Of a DNA stretch of 64,000 nt, positions 16,869 to 24,466 are shown piece by piece. Made by a program: the position numbers and the translations under genes. Where the stretch lies: contig NZ_SAXA01000007.1 in NCBI RefSeq assembly GCF_004122035.1, forward strand, positions 1 through 64,000. Direction: 5' to 3'. The notes under the pieces are model-generated. The model was not told the DNA's origin, ran no database searches, and was given only the letters and a program-made list of their open reading frames with translations. Every line of letters begins with the position of its first letter. Position 1 is the stretch's first letter. The stretch comes from Ancylomarina salipaludis (GTDB lineage Bacteria > Bacteroidota > Bacteroidia > Bacteroidales > Marinifilaceae).

Positions 16869-17051
16869 GCTTTGCTACAGATCCCTACCCCTAAATCCCC
16901 TAAAGGGGACTAAAGTGAATACTTGAAAGCCCCTTCAGGGGTTTGGGGTAAAGCGAGCAAACAATAGAAAACCACTCACATAAATGCAAGTGGCTTGGTT
17001 TTTCATTACTTAGGTTTAGCTTGGTTCTCTACCCCTAAACGGACTACATCG
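16869..17051. repeat. First copy of a 183-bp direct repeat (contains palindrome copy C)
   Basis: This segment recurs 234 bp later (17103-17285) with only about two differences (a T/G near 16991 and a C/T near 17033). It contains palindromic element C (16886-16950) plus about 100 bp of unique spacer. The near identity implies a recent tandem duplication. Confidence 0.9.
16886..16950. repeat. Palindromic element copy C
   Basis: TACCCCTAAATCCCCTAAAG with the matching CCCCTTCAGGGGTTTGGGG arm, in the same orientation as copy A and preceded by the flanking module TTTGCTACAGATCCC. Confidence 0.9.
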
Positions 17052-17120
17052 GGTTTCGTTTCACTGCAGATCCCTACCCCTAAATGGACTTCGTCGAGCT
17101 CCGCTTTGCTACAGATCCCT
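17031..17120. repeat. Two 45-bp iterations of the element's left module
   Basis: ACCCCTAAAC at 17031, ACCCCTAAAT at 17076 and ACCCCTAAAT at 17121 are spaced exactly 45 bp. In the first two the arm turns after CTAAAT/C into GGACTWCRTCG and repeats the flanking module, so partial elements are nested head to tail. Confidence 0.8.
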
Positions 17121-17285
17121 ACCCCTAAATCCCCTAAAGGGGACTAAAGTGAATACTTGAAAGCCCCTTCAGGGGTTTGGGGTAAAGCGAGCAAACAATA
17201 GAAAACCACTCACATAAATGCAAGGGGCTTGGTTTTTCATTACTTAGGTTTAGCTTGGTTCTCTACTCCTAAACGGACTACATCG
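17103..17285. repeat. Second copy of the 183-bp direct repeat (contains palindrome copy D)
   Basis: Near-identical to 16869-17051. Palindrome D spans 17120-17184. Confidence 0.9.
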
Positions 17286-17298
17286 AGCTACGGTTCCC

Positions 17299-17365
17299 CA
17301 CCCCTAAATCCCCTAAAGGGGACTTAAAAAAACAACTTTGGAAGCCCCTTAAGGGGTTTGGGGTA
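17299..17365. repeat. Palindromic element copy E, next to the DUF559 gene
   Basis: CACCCCTAAATCCCCTAAAG on the left and AAGCCCCTTAAGGGGTTTGG on the right. The copy ends 52 bp beyond the 3' end of the DUF559 endonuclease gene. Confidence 0.9.
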
Positions 17366-17417
17366 AACAGGTTTTTAAAAGTTAAGATTTGCTGAAGTTT
17401 ACGACCGCTACAATACA

Positions 17418-17825
17418 CTAAAGGGAACTTGCCAGCTCCAATTTTCGATCAACACAAATTTTATTAATTCTATTAAAGACACCATCTATTTCTTTTTCAA
17501 TTTCATCATTGGTAAAACGAATTATTTTTATCCCCCAATGACTTATTTCAGCCTCTCGTCCGATATCATATTCTTTTTGTTCAGGAGATTGATGTATTCC
17601 CCCATCAACCTCAATAATCAGTTTCAATGAATGACAGTAAAAATCAGCAATAAAAATATCAATTGGGTGCTGAGCTCTAAAACGTAATCCCTGCACCTGC
17701 TTATTTCTTATTAATTCCCAAAGTTTTAATTCGGCAAAAGTCATATTGTTTCTAAGAGCTTTTGCTTTCTCAAAAATATGAGGCTTTGCATTATAAAACA
17801 TCGATACTTGATCACTAATGCTCAT
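17418..17825 (-). CDS. DUF559 (Vsr-like) endonuclease domain protein
   Basis: This 135-residue protein is a single DUF559 domain of the restriction-endonuclease-like fold, related to very-short-patch repair nucleases. The predicted active site is intact: D61 in IADFYC, then E72 and D74 in KLIIEVDGG, and H78. The N-terminal half (KALRNNMTFAELKLWELIRN) is the usual DUF559 helical lead. No substrate is known for these stand-alone proteins. The gene lies exactly between palindromic copies E and F, with no methyltransferase or other restriction gene nearby. That arrangement suggests it works on the palindromes. Confidence 0.88.
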   Translation of the reverse strand: MSISDQVSMFYNAKPHIFEKAKALRNNMTFAELKLWELIRNKQVQGLRFRAQHPIDIFIADFYCHSLKLIIEVDGGIHQSPEQKEYDIGREAEISHWGIKIIRFTNDEIEKEIDGVFNRINKICVDRKLELASSL

Positions 17826-17885
17826 AATTTCATATTTAAATTCCTATCTCACCTTCTAATTAAATGTACAAAAAAAGACTAACAA

Positions 17886-17920
17886 AAGCCCCTTTAGGGG
17901 TTTGGGGTAATACGAACGTT
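17886..17920. repeat. Palindromic element copy F, right half only
   Basis: Only AAGCCCCTTTAGGGGTTTGG and the following TAATACGAACG tail are present, 60 bp upstream of the DUF559 start codon. The same 35-bp piece occurs 132 bp downstream in copy G. Confidence 0.85.
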
Positions 17921-17975
17921 AGAAAATAAATCAATCAGTACAGATTTCAAAAAGTTTCACTTCACTACAGATTCC

Positions 17976-18052
17976 TACCCCTACATCTCTAAAAGGGGAC
18001 AAAAAAACACTCAACTAAAGCCCCTTTAGGGGTTTGGGGTAATACGAACGAT
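17976..18052. repeat. Palindromic element copy G
   Basis: The left arm TACCCCTACATCTCTAAAAG is slightly decayed. The right arm AAGCCCCTTTAGGGGTTTGG and tail AATACGAACG match copy F. The next gene begins about 40 bp later. Confidence 0.85.
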
Positions 18053-18093
18053 TGAAATATAATACTTACATTTGAGCTTAAACAAAATAAGCT

Positions 18094-18756
18094 ATGAACC
18101 ACACTATAAGCATAGAATCTCAATTAACAAAGCTTTGTCCTGATCTTAAATTAGGGGTAATAGAATGTAAAGTAAAGGTCACAGAAAAGAATCAGAAACT
18201 TTGGGAAGTGATCAACAAATATATCAGTCAAGTAGAGCAAGAAATGACGCTTGAGGCTATTCGTGAAATGCCAACAATTTTATCCTCCAAAAATGGCTAC
18301 CGCAAAGTAGGAAAAGACCCCAACCGATACCGCCTTTCAGCGGAATCCTTACTCCGCAGAATTGTGAACGGGAAAGGTCTGTACAAAATCAATAATGTGG
18401 TCGACCTACTCAATTTTGTTTCCATTCAGTCGGGTTTCTCCATTGGTGGGTACAATGCCGATAAAATAGTTGGCAATATTACGATGGGACTTGGGCAGGC
18501 AGATGAAGCTTACCAGGGCATTGGACGAGGCGATCTGAATATCGAAAACCTGCCCGTTTTTCGCGATGAGATCGGCGCTTTTGGCAGTGCAACCAGCGAT
18601 TCGCTTCGTACACAAATCGAATTAGATTGCCAGAATTTTCTGATGGTATTCTTTTCGTATCAGGGCGAAAAAGAATTGGTTGAAAGTCTGAATTTGGCAG
18701 AAGAACTCTTAATAAAATATGCCGAGGCTGAAACTGTCAAAACGGCAATTGTTTAA
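18094..18756 (+). CDS. B3/B4 domain protein
   Basis: This 220-residue soluble protein resembles the B3/B4 domain of the phenylalanyl-tRNA synthetase beta chain, which in the synthetase belongs to the non-catalytic core. The recognisable block runs from RLSAESLLRRIVNGKGLYKINNVVD-like sequence (about 80-104) through GGYNADKIVGNITMGLGQADE to PVFRDEIGAFGSATSDS (about 153-169). Free-standing B3/B4 proteins are widespread and may edit mischarged tRNA or bind amino acids, but their role is not established. The gene appears monocistronic. Confidence 0.85.
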   Translation: MNHTISIESQLTKLCPDLKLGVIECKVKVTEKNQKLWEVINKYISQVEQEMTLEAIREMPTILSSKNGYRKVGKDPNRYRLSAESLLRRIVNGKGLYKINNVVDLLNFVSIQSGFSIGGYNADKIVGNITMGLGQADEAYQGIGRGDLNIENLPVFRDEIGAFGSATSDSLRTQIELDCQNFLMVFFSYQGEKELVESLNLAEELLIKYAEAETVKTAIV

Positions 18757-18816
18757 GATTGAGAAAATCGCAGTTCTTGAATTTTGGGTGCATTTGATTC
18801 AAGACAAAAAATAAAA

Positions 18817-18850
18817 AACCTGAGATTTTATCCGGATCTCAGGTTCTATG
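18817..18850. terminator. Bidirectional terminator
   Basis: The 10-bp perfect stem AACCTGAGAT / ATCTCAGGTT has an A run on its left that gives a T run for the minus-strand omega-amidase gene. It may serve the B3/B4 gene as well. Confidence 0.8.
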
Positions 18851-18858
18851 TTCGCTTA

Positions 18859-19641
18859 TTACAGCTTTATTTCAAAGTCATCGGCATCAAGATAAACCGG
18901 AAATTTCTTTCTAAAAGACTGCAAGTCAATCAAGGATATACTGACCGTCTCAATAGACTCCTTATAGTCTTCACATTTGCCAAGCACACGGCCACGGGCA
19001 TCAATCAATGAGGTATCGCCGGCGTAGTTTAGGCCCATCCCATCAATCCCGATACGATTAACCCCGGCCACATAAGCCTGATTGTCAATGGCACGTGCTT
19101 TCAACAAGGTATTCCAAACATCGCGACGGGCATCGGGCCAATTGGCCACACAAACAAGCAGATCGTAGTCCTGCTGATTGCGTCCCCAAACCGGAAAACG
19201 CAAATCGTAACAGACGATTGGACGAATGCGCCACTCTCCTATCCTGACAATGCCCTTTTCTTTTCCACCCACAAAGTGATGATGCTCGTTTCCCATTCGA
19301 AACAAGTGTCGCTTATCGTAAGTCGAAACATCGCCATGAGGCGAAACCGTATACATGCGATTATAAAAAGACTCATTCTCTTTCACAATCAGACTTCCCA
19401 TGATATGGGAATTCAGGAGTTCAGCTTGCTCTAACATCCAGTCAATGGCCGTATCGGTGTGCGACGCAATTTCGTCTTTACCCGACATCATAAAACCAGA
19501 GCTAAACATTTCCGGCAAAACAATCAAATCTGTCTTGTTCTTAAGAACTGAAAGGGTTTCTGAGAAATGCTGCAAATTGGCTTTCACATCCCCCCAATGC
19601 AAATCGGATTGAATCAAACTAAGTCGTAAAATATCAGTCAT
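18859..19641 (-). CDS. Omega-amidase, nitrilase superfamily (YafV/Nit2-like)
   Basis: This 260-residue carbon-nitrogen hydrolase has the Glu-Lys-Cys triad: E44 in VLPEMFSSGF, K110 in STYDKRHLF and C144 in IVCYDLRFP. The YDKRHLFRMGNEH segment is typical of omega-amidases, which hydrolyse alpha-ketoglutaramate or alpha-ketosuccinamate to the keto acid and ammonia. The enzyme may repair products of glutamine transamination. It follows the acyltransferase gene by 35 bp and is probably in its operon. Confidence 0.9.
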   Translation of the reverse strand: MTDILRLSLIQSDLHWGDVKANLQHFSETLSVLKNKTDLIVLPEMFSSGFMMSGKDEIASHTDTAIDWMLEQAELLNSHIMGSLIVKENESFYNRMYTVSPHGDVSTYDKRHLFRMGNEHHHFVGGKEKGIVRIGEWRIRPIVCYDLRFPVWGRNQQDYDLLVCVANWPDARRDVWNTLLKARAIDNQAYVAGVNRIGIDGMGLNYAGDTSLIDARGRVLGKCEDYKESIETVSISLIDLQSFRKKFPVYLDADDFEIKL

Positions 19642-19676
19642 ACCACAATTGTATAAAGATTCGTCTTAAAATATAT

Positions 19677-20225
19677 TTAATCCCCCGTTGAAAACAATTC
19701 GGGATACTTAGGCTTTGAATTTTTGTACTTGCTTTTGATATAAGCCATATCGGCTTCCACATCTCCGGTTGGGTAAAAGGTCTCTATAAAACTCAAGGTT
19801 TTAGTCTCGTAATTCAAATCTCCCAACAAAATAGGCACTTCGGCTTTTAAAGCAATATAATAAAAACCTCTTTTCCATACAGGACGTCGGCTTCGGGTTC
19901 CCTCGGGCGATAAGGATAAATACAGCTCCTCCCTTTTGGCAAACTCTTCGGCCAACTGATCGGTTAAATTAGCCTTTTTGCTTCTGTCAATCGGAATTGC
20001 CCCCAACGAACGAAAGATAGATCCCAGGGGCCAAAAGAAAAATTCTTTTTTCATCAAAATCGTTGTCCGGATATCATAAGCAATAAAGGCAAGCTTTCCC
20101 CAAACAAAATCCCAATTGGACGTATGTGGTGCTGCAATCACAACTGCTTTTTTTTCAGTAGGAATATCCCCCACAAATTTCCACCCGGATAGCCGAAGGA
20201 GGAATTGACTTAATTTTATTTTCAT
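19677..20225 (-). CDS. PlsC-family acyltransferase
   Basis: This 182-residue protein has the acyltransferase motif I HTSNWD (H34, D39) and motif III SPEGTR (106-111). It belongs to the 1-acylglycerol-3-phosphate acyltransferase superfamily but is shorter than typical PlsC (about 240 residues). The short form, with SLGAIPIDRSKKANL between the motifs, is common in Bacteroidota. The acceptor could be lysophosphatidic acid or another lipid such as an ornithine lipid precursor. It acts at the inner membrane. Confidence 0.85.
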   Translation of the reverse strand: MKIKLSQFLLRLSGWKFVGDIPTEKKAVVIAAPHTSNWDFVWGKLAFIAYDIRTTILMKKEFFFWPLGSIFRSLGAIPIDRSKKANLTDQLAEEFAKREELYLSLSPEGTRSRRPVWKRGFYYIALKAEVPILLGDLNYETKTLSFIETFYPTGDVEADMAYIKSKYKNSKPKYPELFSTGD

Positions 20226-20386
20226 TCGTTCTGTTATAGTAAGATATGATCTACATTTTCACATTGGGTAGATTCCTCCGCAAAGTTACTAAAATAAAGA
20301 CGTTCCTTTTTCCTGAATCCATTTTGATTTACCCGATAATTTAAAGACATTTGCATCTTAATTTCTACACTTTAAGTCTAAAGATA

Positions 20387-21319
20387 ATGGATGCAATGAG
20401 AGATAAAGTCTTAAAATTAGCAAAAGAAAAAAATGCTATCATTTTAGCGCACTACTACCAAACTCCTGACATACAAGAAATAGCCGATTTCAAAGGCGAT
20501 AGTTTAGCTTTGGCACAATATGCCGCTGAAACCGATGCAGATATTATTTTATTTGCAGGCGTCCATTTTATGGGCGAAACTGCAAAAATTCTGAATCCCA
20601 AACGCAAAGTACTCATTCCCGATATGAATGCGGGCTGCTCACTGGCGGAATCATGTCCGAAAGAAGATTTTGCGAAATTCAAAGCACAATATCCCGATCA
20701 TATTGTTATCTCGTATATCAACTGTTCTGCCGAAATCAAAACACTTTCGGATGTTATTTGTACCTCGGGCAATGCGGTTCAGATTGTTGAATCCTATCCT
20801 AAGGATCAGAAAATCATATTTGCTCCTGATAAAAATTTAGGCCGTTACATTAATGAAGTTACGGGTAGAGAGATGGTTCTTTGGGATGGATCCTGTGAAG
20901 TGCATGATATTCTTTCTTCAGAAAAAATAATGCAGATGAAAGTTGATAACCCGGATGCCATACTGATTGCTCACCCGGAATGTCCACAACCGGTTCTCAT
21001 CCTTGCTGATTTTGTTGGCTCCACTACAGCCATGCTGAATTACACGAAGAATTCGGATGCAAAAAAATTCATCGTCGCAACCGAAACAGGTATTCTTCAC
21101 CAAATGCAAAAAGATTCGCCGGATAAAGAATTTCTGATTGTCCCTGCTGACGAATCCTGTTCGTGCAACGATTGTGCCTACATGAAATTGAATACAATGG
21201 AAAAAATTTACCTGGCTCTTAAAAATGAAAAGCCCGAAATTATTTTACCCGAGCAGATTATGAAAGATGCCAAAGCGCCGCTTGTGAGAATGTTGGAATT
21301 GTCAACTAAATCAAACTAA
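20387..21319 (+). CDS. nadA: Quinolinate synthase NadA
   Basis: NadA condenses iminoaspartate with dihydroxyacetone phosphate to quinolinate, feeding NAD synthesis. The protein has the AHYYQTPDIQEIADFKGDSL start, a cysteine in NAGCSLAESC and the C-terminal cysteines in DESCSCNDCAYM that ligate the [4Fe-4S] cluster. From ATG 20387 it is 310 residues. The frame extends upstream to a TTG at 20351, but that adds sequence not typical of the family. No nadB or nadC gene lies next to it in this window. Confidence 0.95.
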   Translation: MDAMRDKVLKLAKEKNAIILAHYYQTPDIQEIADFKGDSLALAQYAAETDADIILFAGVHFMGETAKILNPKRKVLIPDMNAGCSLAESCPKEDFAKFKAQYPDHIVISYINCSAEIKTLSDVICTSGNAVQIVESYPKDQKIIFAPDKNLGRYINEVTGREMVLWDGSCEVHDILSSEKIMQMKVDNPDAILIAHPECPQPVLILADFVGSTTAMLNYTKNSDAKKFIVATETGILHQMQKDSPDKEFLIVPADESCSCNDCAYMKLNTMEKIYLALKNEKPEIILPEQIMKDAKAPLVRMLELSTKSN

Positions 21320-21480
21320 CCAGCTCGCAGACTATTCGAACTTACTCCTGCAAGGCTTTTTTATTCAATCCAAGCAATCAAAAATTATTTGATATTGAAT
21401 ATAAAAGAATGTATTTTTATGTGACTTCGATACAACTTAGTAAATTAAGTTCCATTTTATTCACTATAATATTTTCAATT

Positions 21481-22296
21481 ATGAACACCGATAAAATTCT
21501 GGATCAACTAACTCAAATTGGAGTTGATTATGGTCCCAAATTACTTGGAGCAATTGCCGTACTGATTATTGGAGGCTGGGTCATTAAAGGACTTACAAGA
21601 GCTTTTTGCAGAATGATGGACAAAAGTAAAGTCGACGATTCGCTTAAACCTTTCTTAAAAGGACTTGTCGGAATGTTGCTTAAAGCCCTTCTATTTATTA
21701 GTGTTTTGGGCATGTTAGGTATTGAAATGACTTCCTTTATTGCCATTCTCGGTGCTGCTGGTTTAGCTGTTGGTATGGCCCTTTCAGGGACTTTACAGAA
21801 TTTTGCAGGTGGTGTCATCATCCTAATTTTCAAACCTTTTAAAATCGGCGATTTTATCGAGGCTCAAGGTTATTTGGGAACAGTAAAAGAAATCCAAATC
21901 TTTAACACCATTGTAACCACTCCTGATAACAAAACCATTATTATCCCTAACGGTGGATTGTCAACCTCTTCGCTAACCAACTACTCGGCTGAAGAAAAAA
22001 GACGAGTTGACTGGACCTTTGGTGTTGCCTATGGCGATGATGTTGATAAAGCCAAAGAAGTCATCAGAAAACTCTGTGAGGCTGATCCACGTATTCTGAA
22101 AGATCCTGAGGTATTTGTTGCCGTTTCGGCATTGGCTGATAGCTCAGTAAACTTTGCCGTTAGAGCCTGGGTAAAAGCGCCGGACTATTGGGGTGTTTTC
22201 TTCGATTTGAATGAAAATGTATACAAAACATTTGGTAAGGAAGGACTTAATATTCCATTTCCACAAATGGATCTTCATGTTCACAAAAATATTTAG
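21481..22296 (+). CDS. Small-conductance mechanosensitive channel MscS
   Basis: MscS opens under membrane tension to release solutes during hypo-osmotic shock. From ATG 21481 it is 271 residues, close to E. coli MscS (286). Three membrane segments are visible, with the pore helix GAAGLAVGMALSGTLQNFAGG and the following beta domain PFKIGDFIEAQGYLGTV. An in-frame upstream ATG at 21409 would add a hydrophobic 24-residue lead that is atypical, so the inner start is preferred. A strong terminator follows. Confidence 0.92.
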   Translation: MNTDKILDQLTQIGVDYGPKLLGAIAVLIIGGWVIKGLTRAFCRMMDKSKVDDSLKPFLKGLVGMLLKALLFISVLGMLGIEMTSFIAILGAAGLAVGMALSGTLQNFAGGVIILIFKPFKIGDFIEAQGYLGTVKEIQIFNTIVTTPDNKTIIIPNGGLSTSSLTNYSAEEKRRVDWTFGVAYGDDVDKAKEVIRKLCEADPRILKDPEVFVAVSALADSSVNFAVRAWVKAPDYWGVFFDLNENVYKTFGKEGLNIPFPQMDLHVHKNI

Positions 22297-22324
22297 ACCT
22301 TAAAAAGTTAAGCTAAAACATTAG

Positions 22325-22358
22325 GCCTGAAGAATAACTATCTTCAGGCTTTTTTTAT
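22325..22358 (+). terminator. Terminator after the MscS gene
   Basis: GCCTGAAGA / TCTTCAGGC, perfect 9-bp stem, followed by seven T residues. Confidence 0.9.
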
Positions 22359-22392
22359 TCCGATAGTTCACAATAAACTCAGGAATATAAAA

Positions 22393-22479
22393 ATGGTAGA
22401 AATCAATTATAATTCTTTTAAAGCGCTTGCAGAAAAAAGTCAAGCTCGTACTTTTGTAAAAGTGAAAGAAAAAAAATAG
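22393..22479 (+). CDS. Possible 28-residue small protein upstream of cbiA
   Basis: ATG to TAG encodes 28 residues starting MVEINYNSFKALAEKSQARTF and ending in a lysine run. It sits between the MscS terminator and cbiA, 29 bp from the cbiA start. No homologue is recognised; it may be a leader peptide or chance. Confidence 0.25.
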   Translation: MVEINYNSFKALAEKSQARTFVKVKEKK

Positions 22480-22508
22480 TTCACTGATTATTATTTTAAG
22501 AATAAGCT

Positions 22509-23807
22509 ATGCTCCCTCAATTTTTAATTGCAGCGCCATCCAGTGGTTCCGGCAAAACAACAATCACACAAGGTTTACTTCGCAGCCTGCGCAACAAAGG
22601 CTTAAAAGTTCAGCCTTTTAAGTGCGGACCCGATTATATTGACACCAAACATCATGAATGGGCTTCCGGAAATATATCCATCAATTTGGATACGTTTATG
22701 AGTAGCAAAAGTCATGTTAAAGAGATTTATGCCAGGTATAGTGCAGAGGCTGACGCATCGGTTGTCGAAGGGGTTATGGGCTTATTTGATGGCGCAAACC
22801 GCATGGAAGGCAGTTCAGCTCAAATAGCCGAATTACTGGATATTCCAATCATTTTGGTTGTCAATGCAAAAGCAACGGCCTATTCTGTGGCACCCTTACT
22901 TTACGGATACAAACACTTTTACCCCGGAATTAAAATTGCAGGCGCCATCTTCAACTTTGTCAACAGCGAATCGCATTATCAATTTATGAAAGACGCTTGT
23001 GAAGATGTCGGTATCGAAGCCTTAGGTTACGTACCCCGAAACGAAAAGATCAACTTACCCGAAAGGCATTTGGGTTTACAGATTTCGGCTGAGGATAATT
23101 ATGAAGAAACCATAAATGCCATGGCTGAGCATCTTGAAAAAACGGTTGATATTGATCGCTTATTAGAACGATGCCAATCCGATCGACCTGAATTCAAGCC
23201 AAAAAGTATTGAAAAAAGCTCTAATTTAAGAATTGGTGTAGCCAAGGACGAGGCTTTTAACTTTACCTATCACGAAAACCTGAAAGCCTTATCAGAACTG
23301 GGCGATATCACTTATTTCTCACCTATTAAGGATACTGCACTACCCGATGTCGATTTCATTTATCTGGCGGGAGGTTATCCGGAACTTTATCTTGATCAGC
23401 TTTCTGAAAATACAGAAATGAGAAAAGCTATTTTTGAATACGCCCAATCAGGAGGAAAAATTCTTGCTGAATGTGGGGGGATGATGTACCTTTCTCAACA
23501 TATTATCGATAAAGACGGTAAAAAACACCCTATGGTCGGTTTTCTGAATCAGGATGCCAGTATGGAAAATATGAAACTGAAACTGGGCTACCGAAAAATA
23601 AGCTTTGAAAAAGAAACGCTTTTCGGTCACGAATTCCATTATTCCCAACTCGTTAACTCGAAGGAAGAAAGTGATGGGATAAACGTCTTTTCGGCTCGGG
23701 ATAAACAGTTAGACACCCAAGTGATTAGAAAGAAGAATGTACTTGCTTCCTATATTCATTTCTATTGGGGAGAAAAAAATATTTACAATTCATTTTGGAA
23801 CAAATAG
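22509..23807 (+). CDS. cbiA: Cobyrinate a,c-diamide synthase
   Basis: CbiA amidates the a and c side chains of cobyrinic acid, using glutamine and ATP, in cobalamin synthesis. The 432-residue protein has the ATP-binding P-loop-like APSSGSGKTT (8-17), the CGPDYIDTKHH motif and, in the C-terminal class I glutamine amidotransferase domain, the nucleophile motif AECGGMMYLS. No other known corrin gene is close and no cobalamin riboswitch was noticed upstream. A flavin reductase gene follows by 33 bp. Confidence 0.93.
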   Translation: MLPQFLIAAPSSGSGKTTITQGLLRSLRNKGLKVQPFKCGPDYIDTKHHEWASGNISINLDTFMSSKSHVKEIYARYSAEADASVVEGVMGLFDGANRMEGSSAQIAELLDIPIILVVNAKATAYSVAPLLYGYKHFYPGIKIAGAIFNFVNSESHYQFMKDACEDVGIEALGYVPRNEKINLPERHLGLQISAEDNYEETINAMAEHLEKTVDIDRLLERCQSDRPEFKPKSIEKSSNLRIGVAKDEAFNFTYHENLKALSELGDITYFSPIKDTALPDVDFIYLAGGYPELYLDQLSENTEMRKAIFEYAQSGGKILAECGGMMYLSQHIIDKDGKKHPMVGFLNQDASMENMKLKLGYRKISFEKETLFGHEFHYSQLVNSKEESDGINVFSARDKQLDTQVIRKKNVLASYIHFYWGEKNIYNSFWNK

Positions 23808-23840
23808 TCACAGACGAAACAAGCTAATAATTCAATTATC

Positions 23841-24446
23841 ATGGGAAAACAAAACTGGAAACCAGGAACAATGGTCTATCCCTTACCCGCTGTAATGGTC
23901 AGCTGTGGTGCAAGTAAAGAAGATTATAATATTATTACGATTGCCTGGACAGGTACAATTTGTACCGATCCTGCTATGTGTTATATTTCAGTTAGACCCA
24001 ATCGCCATTCATATGACATCATCAAAAAACACGGTGAATTTGTGATTAATCTTACCACAAAAGATTTGGCTTACGCAACAGATTGGTGCGGGGTAAAATC
24101 GGGTAGAGATTTTAATAAGTTCGAGGAAATGAACTTAACACCGGGCCCATCAAAAATGCTTAAAGCGCCGATTATTGAAGAATCGCCTCTTTCAATTGAA
24201 TGCAAACTAAAACAAATCATTGAGCTCGGATCGCATGACATGTTTATAGCTGAAGTTGTAAACGTACAGGCTGATGAAAAATATATCGATCCTGAAAGTG
24301 GCCAGTTCCGCTTAGATAAAGCACAACCTCTTGCTTATTCTCATGGCCATTATTATGAGTTGGGAAAACTGATTGGGCGATTTGGCTACTCAGTTATGAA
24401 GAAAAAAACAAAAAAGAAGTTAGCAATCAAGAACAACAAAAAATAA
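23841..24446 (+). CDS. Flavin reductase-like FMN-binding protein
   Basis: This 201-residue protein has the flavin reductase-like domain: PLPAVMVSCG near the start, NIITIAWTGTICTDPAMCYISVRP-like strand pattern (about 29-53), and GEFVINLTTKDLAYATDWCG. A lysine-rich tail ends it. Such proteins reduce FMN or use it as bound cofactor. Co-transcription with cbiA (33-bp gap) raises the possibility that it reduces Co(II) of the corrin, as the CobR reductase does, or that it is a general reductase. Confidence 0.85.
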   Translation: MGKQNWKPGTMVYPLPAVMVSCGASKEDYNIITIAWTGTICTDPAMCYISVRPNRHSYDIIKKHGEFVINLTTKDLAYATDWCGVKSGRDFNKFEEMNLTPGPSKMLKAPIIEESPLSIECKLKQIIELGSHDMFIAEVVNVQADEKYIDPESGQFRLDKAQPLAYSHGHYYELGKLIGRFGYSVMKKKTKKKLAIKNNKK

Positions 24447-24466
24447 TTCATTTTGTGTCACAAAAT

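Noticed and set aside
13663-18052. Palindromes as ordinary intrinsic terminators
   Set aside because: The stems are G/C-rich, but no copy is followed by a T run on either strand, and several are in tandem away from gene ends.
13663-18052. CRISPR array
   Set aside because: Repeat spacing is irregular, the spacers themselves repeat, and there are no cas genes.
22325-22508. Cobalamin riboswitch upstream of cbiA
   Set aside because: The gap to cbiA is short and contains no B12-box-like sequence (GCCACTG).
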